Positions 24,202 through 35,544 of a DNA stretch of 64,000 nt are shown piece by piece; position 1 is the stretch's first letter; each line of letters begins with the position of its first letter. The notes below the pieces were generated by a model. That model saw only the letters and a program-made list of their open reading frames with translations, did no database searches and was not told the DNA's origin. Location: positions 3,286,001 through 3,350,000 of the forward strand of contig NC_035791.1 of NCBI RefSeq assembly GCF_001653235.2, read 5' to 3'. Origin of the DNA: Pochonia chlamydosporia 170 (Eukaryota > Ascomycota > Sordariomycetes > Hypocreales > Clavicipitaceae). Made by a program: the position numbers and the translations under genes.

Positions 24202-26683
24202 ATGGAGCACGATGACCAACAGCTTTCTAGCTTGTCTTGTTATGCTTGCAAAAGGTATACATGACAATTATACAGCCATTTTGACCCATCTACTGACGTT
24301 GCTACCCATCGCAGGAGAAAAGTGAAGTGGTTGGTTCTATCTCGACCCTGCGACCTATCTACTCGAACTTTACTTATTTATCGTATTTAGTAATCGAGAT
24401 CTACCTAGTTGCTCTCTTTGTGTAAAGCACGGAGGGTCATGCGAGTATCCAACGAGTTCGAAGCGACCTGGTCCCAAGCTCGGTGAGTTGGAATCGGACC
24501 TTCCAGAGACGTTGACTGACATTCATGTCACAGGCAGTACGCAAAAGAAGAGGCGAGGCGTCTCAATCGCCAGTCTCGTGTCCCCTTCAACTCACTCACC
24601 ATCAGTAAATACAACAACGTCCGGCACGTTGGGTCGCTCTCCCGAGGTACAAAGAATCGATCCCGCTCTGAGAGCGACACGACAAGGCCATGATTTGCGA
24701 TCCAGAGTTGCCCGCCGCGCGTCGGCATGGTCCGCCGATGGATCCCAAATACCGAGTCCAGACTCCATCTCCAGCTCAAGGAGAAGTGGTGCAAACCGTC
24801 AGCCCATGTCCCCCGCGCCTGACTTCTCCAGAATAATGTATCCCTCTCATGAGACTCAAACCCGGCCACAAACGCCGTCTCAGTCTCATGATAGTCCAGA
24901 TCAACCTGTGGCGGTCTCAGGGATAACCGTAGACACAGTATGCAAGGGACTGAAGATATCAAGGAACGTGTACACATATCTGTAAGTATGGCCTGAGGTG
25001 CTTTTCTACCATATGCATGAGCTCACTGTCAACAGGATGAAGTCGTACTTTAGCAACATGACTTCCTTTACACTATTTAAACCGAATTCAATCGAGGCCA
25101 AGTTTGCCTTTATGAAATCCCCCATCGAAGCAGAAGCCTTGGTGGCGACAATATTCGCCTTCTCTGCAAGGTTTCACCCCAGCGACAAGCAACCTGGACG
25201 AGTTGTCGACTGCCCAACGCCTTCTTACTTTGCAAACATCGCGTCAAAGCAACTGCAGAGTGCCCTGGATCTATACGAAGATACAATCCCTCCATTTCAC
25301 CTCTTACAGGCGGCTGTTCTGGATGCCTTTTACCACATCTCCAAGAGTGTGCGGTCTAGATCATGGAGATACCTAGGTCAAGCGATAAGGCTAGGCTACG
25401 ACCTGAAGTTACATTTACTGGATATTCACTCAGAAAGAGACGCCGATGGCGAGAAAGAACAGCGTGATCTAGAGCGGTGGTCGCTGTTAGAAGAACGTCG
25501 CAGGGCTTGGTGGGCTCTATGGGAAATGGATGTCTTTGCAAGCACCATCCGCCGCCTGCCGTTGGCAATAGACTGGACTCAAAATTTCACCTATCTCCCT
25601 GTGCCAGACAAGTGCTGGTTTGAAGGAATCTATCAAGAAAGTTGCTTCTTGGCGCCGGATCCTTGTCAACGGTGGAAAAACATGGCCCAAGTCGTCAACA
25701 CCAGTCCGAGGGCATGGTTCATTGTCATCAATTCCCTCATGCATGACGCACAGCTTCTCGTATACAACCCCTTACCAGTAGGGGACACATCATTCGAGTC
25801 CAAAAAGGATAGTCTGGCCATCATCGCCAATGCCCTCTATTGCACAGCTTCATCCCTACCCCCGGAGCTCATCTACGAAGGGCAAGCGTTGGACTTTCAC
25901 ACAAAAGCGTCACCACGAGACATCAACTGCCGCCAATTCCACTGCGACATATACTCCATTCATCTCATGACCCAACTGGTGCGCTTCATGATTGACCACC
26001 ACATTGTATGTGCACAGGTAGCTGCTGCTGCTCGCGCACACGCCAACGACGAGGCCAGACCTAGCGACTCACCATCCTGGTCTAACTACATGAAGGCGGC
26101 AGAGAATATTGTCACCATTGTGAGAAACAGCTCACATGATCACATCAAATACGTCAACCCGTTCTTGACAAACACGTTGTGGTTTGCTGCAGCGTCGCAA
26201 ATTGCCTGCAAGGTTGTTGGGCCGTCAAGTCGTGCTGAGACACTAGCTGCATCCAACTACGACTTGTTGGCACTGACTATACAGCGGTATATCTCTTTCT
26301 GGTGCAGTACTGATATCCTGAAGCCGAGGCTGGAAAGGATAGAGACTGCGCTGAAGAACTTGATGACGAAGGAGGGTCAAGATGCGACAACTGAGAATGC
26401 CTTTGACAGAGAGGACTCAGGTGTTGCGGGAGTGAATCACGGTGCAACCAGCCAGCAGTTGACGCAGACTCAGGTCAATAATCATTCGTTCGGTCAGCAG
26501 GGTTTTGTAGGACCAGGAGGGATGGCGATGGAGACGGTTCAGTCGCCGTTTCTGCCTTTGTTTCCGACGGGAAATGACCCTAATGCTTTGGCGCAGCAGG
26601 TTGTGTTTGATGACTTGGAGCACTTTTTGCCGTATGGCGTGGATGACCTGTGGGCGTCACAGAGGGTTTTATCTGCTTGGTGA
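24202..26683 (+). CDS. Zn2Cys6 transcription factor with fungal-specific middle domain
   Basis: A nuclear DNA-binding regulator. Four exons (24202-24254, a 15-nt microexon 24315-24329, 24391-24981 and 25036-26683) give 768 residues. The zinc cluster is assembled across the first three exons as CYACKRRKVKCNRDLPSCSL followed by CVKHGGSC. Its six cysteines have spacing 2-6-6-2-6, which is canonical. This spacing settles the acceptor at 24390 against a second AG at 24408, which would delete the loop. A Ser/Pro-rich linker follows, then the fungal_trans domain (ALVATIFAFSARFHP, YLGQAIRLGYDLKLHLLD, LEERRRAWWALWEMD). The C-terminus is Gln/Asn-rich, a possible activation region. It sits beside FAH, dioxygenase, monooxygenase and P450 genes, which share a promoter motif, and is the likely regulator of that group. 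Confidence 0.93.
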
Positions 26684-26907
26684 GGATGATTGCGCTCACG
26701 AACATGGATGGTCAATGGAAAGGGAATGACCTCTTTCTATAAGATATCTAGTCATATACAGTAGGGAGTCAGGAGTATCTACCTAGCTAAGAGGGGCAGC
26801 ATCGCGGACTACACCGCTGTATATCAAGGCATGTTGGTGTATGCTTTCAACCATGACAAACAATGTTGGTCACAAACCGGCGCTGTCTAAGTATTCTACC
26901 TCATGAC

Positions 26908-27920
26908 CTACTCGTAATGCACCTTGTTGACGAGTGTCCCAATTTGCTCAATCTCAACTCTAATATCGTCGCCATGATTCAGCACAACCTTAGGGTTACG
27001 CATCGCCCCGATCCCTGGCCCAGTTCCCGTCATAATCACCGTCCCCTTTTCCAATGTCGTGCCCTGTGAAAGGAACGAGATGATCTGCGGGATGCTGAAT
27101 ATCATCTCCCTACACGAGCAACGAACGTCAGTACCTGTGCTAGAGTCACCAAATGTACGCCCACTCACTTTGTATTAGAGTCCTGCACCACGTTTCCATT
27201 GTGAATAGCCCTGATGCGCAGCTTGTGCGGATCGGAAATAGCAGACGGTGAAACGAGAACAGGACCAAGGGGACAAGATCCATCCAGACCTAACCACATT
27301 AGCGACACGCCAGGCTAGAGAAAAGACCCTTACCCTTCGAGAAAGACCATTGGCTATTCTTAAACTGCTGCGTCCTCGCACTAACGTCATTACTACTCGT
27401 ATACCCCAAGACATAGCTCATAGCATCCTCCTCAGGAATATCCCGCCCAGATCTACTCAGCACAAACGACAGCTCCGCCTCATAGTCACTAGATCCATCC
27501 TGCGCCAAAGCAGGAACATTGATCTTCGCTGGATACGGTCCATTCAGCGCTGTGCGAGGCTTGATGAACAGCACTGGGACGTCGGGAATCGGCATGTTTG
27601 CCTCGGCCGCATGGTCGCGGTAGTTGAGGCCCATGCATCGAATGATGGGGACATCTTCAATGGACACGGGGGCGAGGAGCTACATGTTATTAGCTTTGAA
27701 TTGAGGTGTGCGTGATGAGGAGACATACGCGCGAGACTGTCAGTGTCTTCTCGATGACTTGGCCGTCGAAGATGGAGCCTGTGATGAGCTTTGCGGCTAT
27801 CTTTTTGCCTTCGAATGCTGAGAGGCCAATGTCTGGGTGTTCCTGGGGGTTGATTTGGCCGAGATGGATCTGGCCGTCTTCTTCGGCGATGAAGCGGATG
27901 AGATGTGTCCAGGGAGCCAT
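26908..27920 (-). CDS. Fumarylacetoacetate hydrolase family protein
   Basis: FAH-fold metalloenzymes hydrolyse or decarboxylate acyl-pyruvate and related ring-cleavage products. Four exons in transcript order (27920-27729, 27679-27334, 27289-27169 and 27109-26908) give 286 residues. Family motifs are IIRCMGLNYRDHAAEANMPI (with the HxxE metal motif), VLFIKPRTALNGP, DYEAELSFVLSR (acidic ligands), YTSSNDVSAR and GTVIMTGTGPGIGAM. The length and N-terminal extension fit the FAHD/HpcE-like branch, not tyrosine-pathway FAH, which is over 400 residues. It lies next to an extradiol dioxygenase and a phenol-hydroxylase-type enzyme, so the likely substrate is a ring-opened aromatic product. The exact substrate is unknown. 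Confidence 0.92.
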
Positions 27921-28486
27921 TTTGTTGATTGATAAGGAATGTGTGAGACGTGATTGTGTGTGTGTAGAGAATATATGAAGTTGCATGAAGTGATGTGGTT
28001 GATGGATGGCGGGCCGATTTCGGTGGTCGGGGTTAAGAAGTGTGATTTGTCCGGACCAACTTTTGAGGTATTTCGATGCATATCCGGGCGGCAATAGTGA
28101 CGGATGCTGCAAAGACATCATGTTACATAAGTGTGTTGTAAGCATTTGTAAAGATATCTGGTATGGTTTGAGGGGGTATGTTGTCTAGTTGCGGCTGGTA
28201 TTCATTGCCGAGCTGTGGTGTCATTGGTAGGGGATTAACGACAGAATGCAGGATACTGACGAGATATTATCACTTGTTATCTGGCACGTGGATTTACATG
28301 GGCGAGTAGTGACTGACATAATCGTATGTCTCTTGAATTGTGAGCAACGAATTACGAATCACGGCACGCATTTACACTCTGTAGAAATATTGCGGTCAAA
28401 ATGTATCAATTTATTCTACTGCACAAGCATGAGGTGCTACACCTCGAGAAACTATGGAAATGGCAGTGCCAATCTCGACTATTCTT
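27921..28486. other. Promoter of the FAH-family gene and 3' end of the dioxygenase gene
   Basis: No gene is present. CCG-N4-CGG at 28014-28023 and the palindrome GTCCGGAC at 28049-28056 are candidate sites for Zn2Cys6 proteins. I did not find the exact 14-bp motif of the neighbouring promoters here. Confidence 0.4.
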
Positions 28487-29631
28487 TTACTCTAAAAAGG
28501 TGGAAGGCAGAGGCGGCCCCCAAATGTGCAAGTTATCAGGGCCGGCTTCCTCTCTACCGATGGGCGTAGTCTCGTCAACAAGGTCTCCATCCGCTGTGAC
28601 GAACCGTTAGTTTTCATACCACTAGTGAAGATTTGTGTTAATTAATAACTGAGACGAACCGTAATGCTCCAAGATGAATTTGGACGTGTCAAACCTAGTG
28701 ACCCAATCAGCCAAACGGAACAATCTGTAACAGGAACACTTGACGCACCAGTAGTCAAAGATTTGTGAGCCAAGAACGTGTCTTCCAACCCCCCAAACTA
28801 ATTCGTAGCCCTTGTCTCGCAGCCACTGATGGCCCAGAGACTGCACATCAAAATCGTGCACCTCGAAGCTGGAGTGGTGTACATGAAACTTGGGACCTGG
28901 GTCCTGGGTTACCATTTGTGTTCTTTCCCTCTGGTGGCTCACATGGTCAAAAAGGGTGACAAACCTTCAAAAAAGAAAAAGGTGTGATGATCAACTTGAG
29001 TCATTCCACGATCCAAATGAAGAAACGTAGTAATGTCCTTGCCCGTGCTGTCGTGGATCAAGTCACTGGGTTTGAGGTTAAAACGAGTGGTGTAAAAGTT
29101 GAACGACTGCTCAAAATTGGTAACGCAACATCCAAAATGACCCAGCTTGTCCACCATGGCCGGTCCTGGTTTAAACCTCTGGGTCTTGTTCACCTCCCTG
29201 TGCTTTTCTTGGGGAAAGTTGTATTCCAATTGTGATGGTCGAGGCGAAACTTCCTTTGGAGTCTGACCATATACCAGATGAAATGGAAACCCGTCAACAG
29301 GATCATAAAAGGTAACTCTCTTCCCGCCACCTGGAGCATCGACATCATGAATGCTAGTTGCCTTGGGGAGCGTTTGTGACGCCAACTCTAAATCTGCAAG
29401 TGACTCGACGACAAACGCTGCACCCCCGAAAGAGTTGCTGTCGCTTTTAGTGGCACAATAGACGAATGGCTCAGAGCAAAGCCCGTTGTAGTAGATACAA
29501 TCCTCTGTTTGTTTCGCCACTTGGAGACCGAAATCGAGCATGAATTGATGTGCCTTTTCGAGATCCGCATGATTATAGTATACATGCGCAATGCGCACGA
29601 GATTAATCTTTGGAATAGCCGCTGGCGACAT
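28487..29631 (-). CDS. Class I (vicinal oxygen chelate) extradiol ring-cleavage dioxygenase
   Basis: Cleaves a catechol-type ring next to one hydroxyl using Fe(II) and O2. Four exons in transcript order (29631-28965, 28896-28749, 28694-28660 and 28593-28487) give 318 residues. The three metal ligands are visible: His in DKLGHFGCC (near residue 165), His in HVHHSSFEVHD (near 230) and Glu in FILEHYADGD (near 281). Conserved GVGRHVLGSQIFDYW supplies second-sphere residues. The start is the first ATG. The 68-nt intron 28897-28964 removes an apparent frame break; a tempting earlier acceptor would leave only a 34-nt intron. Intron 2 (54 nt) is in frame and would be misread as coding. The gene is divergent from the FAD monooxygenase across 392 bp, suggesting co-regulation. 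Related to 2,3-dihydroxybiphenyl or catechol dioxygenases; the substrate is unknown. Confidence 0.93.
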
Positions 29632-29792
29632 GATAAAGACGTAATGCACTTGGTGTTTTTGTCGTTGAAAGTATTATGCACGATGGGGGTTGGGGTCGAA
29701 CAGTTTGCTGGTTATCAGATTGTTTGTTGACGGTGTTTGTCACTTGATATTAATTGTCAATGAAATGGCCAAAGAAAGTGACGAGAAACATG

Positions 29793-29806
29793 GTCGGTCG
29801 AATTTC
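29793..29806 (+). promoter_or_regulatory. Shared 14-bp motif, copy 1
   Basis: GTCGGTCGAATTTC. The exact reverse complement occurs at 32403-32416 upstream of the P450 gene. Probably an operator for the nearby Zn2Cys6 protein (inference). Confidence 0.5.
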
Positions 29807-29827
29807 ATGACATCCGAATGAATGAAT

Positions 29828-29839
29828 GTTCGGTCGAAC
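29828..29839. promoter_or_regulatory. Palindromic site sharing the motif core
   Basis: GTTCGGTCGAAC has perfect 5-bp arms (GTTCG/CGAAC) around GT. It contains CGGTCGAA, the core of the 14-bp motif 25 bp away. Confidence 0.5.
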
Positions 29840-30023
29840 TTGCCCCAATACTTAAGTCACCGGCATTTGTTAGAGCCACAATGTGACCCCCACTCGGATT
29901 GTGTGACTGACAAGGGAAGGCGTAGATGAAGCTCTGGATGTGTTTAAAAAGGCAACGGCTGTGTATCAGAAGATCTGAAATTTGTTGTGAAGGAGAAGAG
30001 TCAACATCTGATTGAATGTGAAT

Positions 30024-32118
30024 ATGACGGGCACCATTGTGAAGACGGACCTCCTCATTGTTGGCGCTGGGCCGGCGGGAGCATCTCTTGCTTGCTTCCT
30101 CTCGTCGCATGGTAAGTGAAGCATCCATGAAGCATCCATGTCGACAAAATATATGCAACTTCATGTCAACGTTACTTAACTGACGGACTGTGTAACAGGG
30201 CTTCGTGGAATCATGATATCAGCTGCACCTGGTACAGCAGAGACACCCAGAGCTCACATTACCAACATGGCTGCGCTAGGTACGTTCAATGTTGGTTGGA
30301 TTTGGTTGTCCCGTTTCGGGTTGGTCAATTCAAGTGTAATGACTTACAAATTTCAGAATGCCTCCGTGACATTGGATTGGATAAAGACTGTATCGCAGCG
30401 GCTTCTCATGGAGACAATATGCAACATACAATTTGGTGTCACTCCATGGCTGGTCCGGAGTATGCCAGAACGTATTCATGGGGCCATGACCCTTGTCGCA
30501 AGGTCTGCAAGATTACATCCATGGCCATTTAATTCAGGATCTCCAACGACTTCTAACAAGTTGTAGGGTGATTATGAAACTGCAAGTCCTTGTTCGCATG
30601 TCGACATCCCGCAAACAGATCTTGAACCAATTCTCGTCCGCCGAGCGACTCACGGTGGCTGGTCGGTGCGATTCAACACCACATTACTCAAACTTAGTCG
30701 ACCCGCGGACGATGAAACCATTTGTCAAGTCCAAGATAACTTGACCGGACAAGTATATCGCATACAATCGCGCTTTGTATTCGGCTGTGACGGAGCAAGA
30801 AGCCAGGTTGTGAGAGAGATAGCCATTCCCCTCATCAAGAAGCCTGGCCAAGGTCTAGCCGTCAATGTACTGGTCAAGGCAGACATGTCCCACCTTGTCA
30901 AGCATCGTAAAGGGAATCTGCATTGGGTTTTCCGACCTGAGAAAGAGTATCCACCTTGGGGTTGGATGACTTGTCTCCGCATGGTCAAGCCGTGGACTGA
31001 ATGGATGTTTATTTTCTTGCCACATCCATCCGAGGACATGACGGGTCCGGCCATGAATGCCACAGAGGAAGAGTACATTGCCAAAGTGAAGGAAATAATC
31101 GGAGATGATTCAGTCGTGCCGGAAATTTTGAACGTGAGCAAGTGGTGGATCAATGAGATTGTTGCAGAGTATTACTCAGATGGTAACATGTAAGTTACAC
31201 AACATCCCCCCCCCCCCCCCCCAATTCCCCAGGATGTATCTCTATCCTAGTCTCGGCACAAAGTCTCATTGGACTTGCAGATTCTGTCTCGGAGATGCTG
31301 TCCACCGGCACCCACCATTCAATGGCTTGGGCTCCAATACATGCATTCAGGATGCCTTCAACCTGGCGTGGAAGATAGCGTACGCAGTGTCTGGCAAAGC
31401 AGGACCAGCACTGCTAAAGACATACAGCGTGGAAAGACAGCCAGTTGGCGTTGATGTAATTACGAGAGCCAACGAGGGACTCCGGGATCACTCCCCATGG
31501 ATGAAGGCGATGGGCATGCTGGAGCCAAATCTGCAGGACCGCCTTGCCATTCAGGCCGAGTTCAACGACCAAGGCGAAAAGGGCCGACAAAGACGCCGGG
31601 ATTTTACGCAGGCCATCAAGCGAACAGTAAAAGAGTTTCACGGTCTCGGCGTAGAGATGAACCAGCTCTACTCTTCATCCGCCATTTGTCGGGAAGAAGA
31701 CTCCCCGTCCACTCTCGTTGGCAAATGTGACGTAGAGAGATATTGTGTCACCACCCTTCCAGGCAGCCGGTTACCACACTCCTGGCTCAACTCGCGCATT
31801 CCAGGGCCAAAGGTGTCTACCGTCGATTTAGCAGGACACGGCCGCTTTTGTTTATTCACTGGTCCAGGAGGACAAGCATGGAAAGACGCCGCCGCGTCCG
31901 TGTCTAATACTCTTGGGATCCCTATCAATAGTTACTCGATTGGCTGGAGTCAGGATTACGAGGATGTATATTGTGAGTGGGAAAGCAAGAGGCAGGTGGA
32001 AGAGGATGGGTGTCTGCTGGTTCGTCCAGATCGATTTGTCGCTTGGAGGTGCAGCTCCATGATCCCTGATTGTGCGAGCAGGCTGGAAGCAGTCGTCAAG
32101 TCTATTCTATCACTTTAA
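30024..32118 (+). CDS. FAD-dependent aromatic monooxygenase (phenol 2-monooxygenase-like)
   Basis: Adds a hydroxyl to a phenolic ring using FAD, NAD(P)H and O2, giving a catechol suited to ring cleavage. Five exons (30024-30111, 30199-30279, 30357-30502, 30567-31189 and 31281-32118) give 591 residues. The Rossmann motif VGAGPAG is at 13-19, the second nucleotide motif is FGCDGARSQVV, and the FAD ribityl motif is CLGDAVHRHPP near residue 316, followed by GLGSNTCIQDAFNLAWK as in phenol and dichlorophenol hydroxylases. The C-terminal thioredoxin-like part ends with WRCSSM. The donor of intron 3 (GTCTGC) is weak but the only one that joins both frames. Intron 4 holds a run of 17 C. It is divergent from the extradiol dioxygenase, so the two likely act in sequence. 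Confidence 0.93.
31206..31222. repeat. Homopolymer run of 17 C inside an intron
   Basis: Seventeen consecutive C lie in intron 4 of the monooxygenase gene. The length may be a sequencing artefact; it does not affect the coding frame. Confidence 0.9.
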
Positions 32119-32804
32119 TCAGATGAACGTCCTTTCTCCGTAATAGAATTCAGCATCACTGATATCTTGGTATTACTAGGGCAATTAGTTTAATGAGAAT
32201 CACTTAGCGAATAGTCAAAAATGGGAACCACATCGTAGTCTATTCATTGTACCATTTGCACGTGCAAGGTAATGGTGGTAACATTGACACCCAAAATTAC
32301 CTTTTGCATCCCAACGTACATTAATCTGCCCACTTCTGCAATGTTGATTCAGCTCAGAGAAATCGACCCCAATAAATCGATATGCAAAGAGAGATGGACA
32401 ACGAAATTCGACCGACAACGCCACGTTTCACACACTTCCCCGCAGAGATGCCGGCAAACAAGGACGGTCAACAACTGAAACTGGGCATCGGTCCAATTCA
32501 AATGAATGGATGTGGAGAGATGCAGATTGTGGCAGATTAGACATATCCGTCGTCAGGTATACCCCGACATATCAGAGTATGTATTGGTACAACCCCGATA
32601 TCAGTGTAACCACACCCACTAGCCCTTGGCCCAACCTTGAAAGTTCGTCCGACCTTTGTAAAGAAATGTCCTGTCGCCTTTTGCGAACTGCCGTCAGGCT
32701 TTCGGTCCAACCAGAGACATTCGATTTATAAGAGAGGGAGCGCCTCGTAACCTTTCTAATCAAGAAACTTGAACCCGTGTCTGAATCCAAAGACAACCCC
32801 CAAG
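32119..32804. other. Promoter region of the P450 gene
   Basis: No gene is present. It carries the reversed 14-bp motif about 390 bases before the P450 start and a TATA-like TTATAA at 32726-32731, about 75 bases before it. Confidence 0.5.
32403..32416 (-). promoter_or_regulatory. Shared 14-bp motif, copy 2 (reverse orientation)
   Basis: GAAATTCGACCGAC on the plus strand is the exact reverse complement of the copy at 29793. It lies upstream of the P450 gene and downstream of the monooxygenase. Confidence 0.5.
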
Positions 32805-34552
32805 ATGATGACACTAAGCGTTGTTGGATTATTCGCAGTACTGCTGATTGTATATCTCATCATATCAGTGGGAAGACGAGACTCCAAACTCCCACCAGGT
32901 TCGTGGACCAAAGAAACTGTATTGAATGCGTATGCTGACCATCTAGGGCCACCAACACTCCCCATTATTGGAAACTTGCATCAAATTCCAACAAAACGTA
33001 CTCATTTAAAGTAAGTCGAACACAATCCGAAACGCAACCTCCCATACAACTAACATGCTTCTCAGATTCGCAGAATGGGCAAAGGAATATGGCGAGATTT
33101 TCTCCCTCAAACTCGGCCCCGCGACCAGCATCGTCCTCACATCACCACGCCTCGTCAAGCAACTTGTAGATAAGAAGTCAAGCATATACAGTCACCGACC
33201 TGACTCTTACGTCGGTTACGACATCATATCACAGGGAGACCATCTACTGCTTATGCAATACTCGGACCAATGGCGAACATGTCGCAAGCTAGTCCATCAG
33301 TTCTTCATGGAGAGCATGGTCCTCAAGACCCATCTCGCTGTTGTGGATGCAGAAGCTGTCCAGCTGGTGAGAGACCTGATTGTTCAACCCCAAGACCATA
33401 TGGCACATCCAAAAAGATTCAGCAACAGCATCATCATGAGTCTCGGTAAGTTCTCAATTCCTCAGAATCAACAACTCACTAATGTATAAAGTGTATGGAT
33501 CGAGAACACCCGATATCAACACCACGCACATGAAGAAGCTCTACGCCCTGATGGAGATCTGGTCCAAGGTGATGGAACCTGGAAACGCTCCGCCCGTAGA
33601 CGTCTTCCCCTTCCTCAAGTATCTCCCCGAGAAACTGTTCGGAAACTGGCGTTCTCGCGCTCAAAACGTGAGCAAGGAAATGAACAGCTTGTATGACGAA
33701 TGGCTCAACCGTGTAGTGGACAGACGCTCAACACTAGGTTCACGAAATTGTTTCCTTGACCGCGTTCTCGACCAAGAAGACAGTGGAAAGCTCTCCCTGA
33801 ATCGACATGCAGTGTACTTTCTGTGTGGTACACTCATGGAAGGCGGTTCAGACACTACGAGCTCAATCATCGTTGCCTTTATCCACGCCATGACAAAATG
33901 GCCGAGCGTGATGAAGAAAGCTCAAGCGGAGATTGATGCCGTCATAGGTGAGGATAGATCACCAACGTGGGAGGACTACGCACAGCTTCCATATGTCGCG
34001 GCTTGCGTCAAAGAAACTATGCGCTGGCGTCCAGTCGTGCCTCTCGGGTTTGCACATCTCGTCAGCGAGGACGACACAATCGATGGTATGACGATCCCCA
34101 AGGGCAGTCAGATCTTCGTCAATGCCTTTGGGATGCAGCATGATTCACAGCGGTTCCCTGACCCAGATACATTCAATCCAGATCGCTATGCTGGTGTTAC
34201 GCAGCTTGCGTCCGAACTCGCGAATGGCGACTGGGAGAAGCGCGATCATTATGGCTATGGAAGCGGGAGGAGATTATGCCCGGGTATTCATTTGGCGGAA
34301 CGGAGCTTGTTCCTTGCTTTTGCAAAGATACTCTGGGCGTTGAATATCGGGCCTGGTGTTGACTCGGCGAATGAGGTTATAAAGCCGGATGTTAGCAACG
34401 AAACAGCGTATAGTTCTGGGTTCTTGGTATGTGCTGAGAAGTATCCTTGCAGAATCACCCCCAGATCTCAGACTCGTAAGGAGACTATCGTCAGGGAGTT
34501 TGACAAGGCTACGAGAGAGGTGTTTGTAGAGTTTAGCAATGTCAAGGTTTGA
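32805..34552 (+). CDS. Cytochrome P450 monooxygenase
   Basis: A membrane-anchored haem monooxygenase, probably at the endoplasmic reticulum. Three exons (32805-33010, 33066-33445 and 33492-34552) give 548 residues. An N-terminal membrane anchor (LSVVGLFAVLLIVYLIISV) precedes the Pro-rich hinge (LPPGSW, GPPTLPIIGN). The I-helix motif is GGSDTT, the ExxR motif is KETMRWRP, and the haem loop is HYGYGSGRRLCPG with the Cys ligand near residue 458. In the haem signature FxxGxRxCxG the Phe is Tyr. The overall pattern resembles fungal group-I P450s that oxidise aromatic or polyketide substrates (CYP619/620-like, from memory). The shared 14-bp motif upstream places it with the dioxygenase and monooxygenase, but it also neighbours the PLP enzyme of the PKS-NRPS region. 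Substrate unknown. Confidence 0.95.
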
Positions 34553-35544
34553 GGTGGTTGCGTGATATTATGTCATGTTTAAGATACATCTCTTTTGCAA
34601 GTATCTGGTGCTGGAGATGATCTGTCGTCGGATAGGTACTCAGGCATTGGAAATGATTGAGTTGCCTTGCGTGATACATTTGTGGCCGAAACCTGTGATA
34701 TAATATCTATACGGACTTCTAACTCCATGCTTGTGCCAGAATTTTTCGCCAGCTGAAATCAGTCAATGACATTACGCTAGGCGGTAATGACTTAGAATAA
34801 GTGACCACAGCCATGGCTGCTCGGTAGTTCCCTCATCATGAAGCTGAAAAGGTGTCGCAAAATATTGGCGCCTCATCAAAGCCCAACCTTAGCCCTACGC
34901 TTCCCACACACCATCAACCCCTAGTCCAACTAGCCCCCAAGCCAAAAGGAAACATTGAGCCCAAAGTAGTGAGCTTTCAAAACGGAAAATGCAGCATCAA
35001 CAACCACTACCGACCCACTGGTCCAATTCAAGCCACTGGAGGGTCCAGACGACGCCGCTTCTTAACCAGCCATGAATTCGATCCGAGTACTTACAGCCTT
35101 ACAGGGTCATTTCAATTTGGTAGAGACATAGATAGCTAAACGTGGCGAACCCAAGATGAGTTGACTGTTACCCTCACGTCAGCATTGGCCCATTGTCAGA
35201 ACGGTAAACAACGCCACACATCGCCCGGACAAAATATGACCAAGACCAATACCTAAGTAGCTAGTTGTTCATGCGGGGGGACCGCCCAATAAGTGACACG
35301 GAATGGTCTGGTGTCAGCTTGGAAGCATTGTGACACGGGTTGCGACGTGGCGTGGTTGTTTGAATGGCACAGCCCACAACGGCGGTATTCCGAGTTGGAG
35401 AGAGCGGGGATGACAGGATAGGACATGCAAGATGTATAAGTAAGACAGGAGGAGGAGTCTCTAGATGATCCTGCAAGCTTCACATACTACTCAAGACCAT
35501 TTCACAAGAACCCCCCTCAAAGAGACCCTCATCAACAATACACC
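34553..35544. other. Intergenic region between P450 and PLP enzyme
   Basis: No gene is recognised. It contains the promoter of the PLP enzyme gene, with a TATA-like TGTATAAGT about 110 bases before its start. Confidence 0.45.

Larger units (their letters stand above)
29632..30023. promoter_or_regulatory. Divergent promoter, dioxygenase and FAD monooxygenase
   Basis: These 392 bp separate two divergent start codons. They hold the exact 14-bp motif and a nearby 12-bp palindrome sharing its core CGGTCGAA. This suits joint control of hydroxylation and ring cleavage. Confidence 0.65.

Noticed and set aside
28897..28964. Apparent frameshift in the extradiol dioxygenase
   Set aside because: Resolved by a 68-nt GT-AG intron ending at the second CCCAG; the joined protein reads FFFFEGPKFHVHHSSFEVHD, as expected for the family.
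31153..31280. Reading through the poly-C run as coding sequence of the monooxygenase
   Set aside because: The donor GTAAGT at 31190 and acceptor TTGCAG before 31281 excise it and join DGN to CLGDAVHRHPP in frame.
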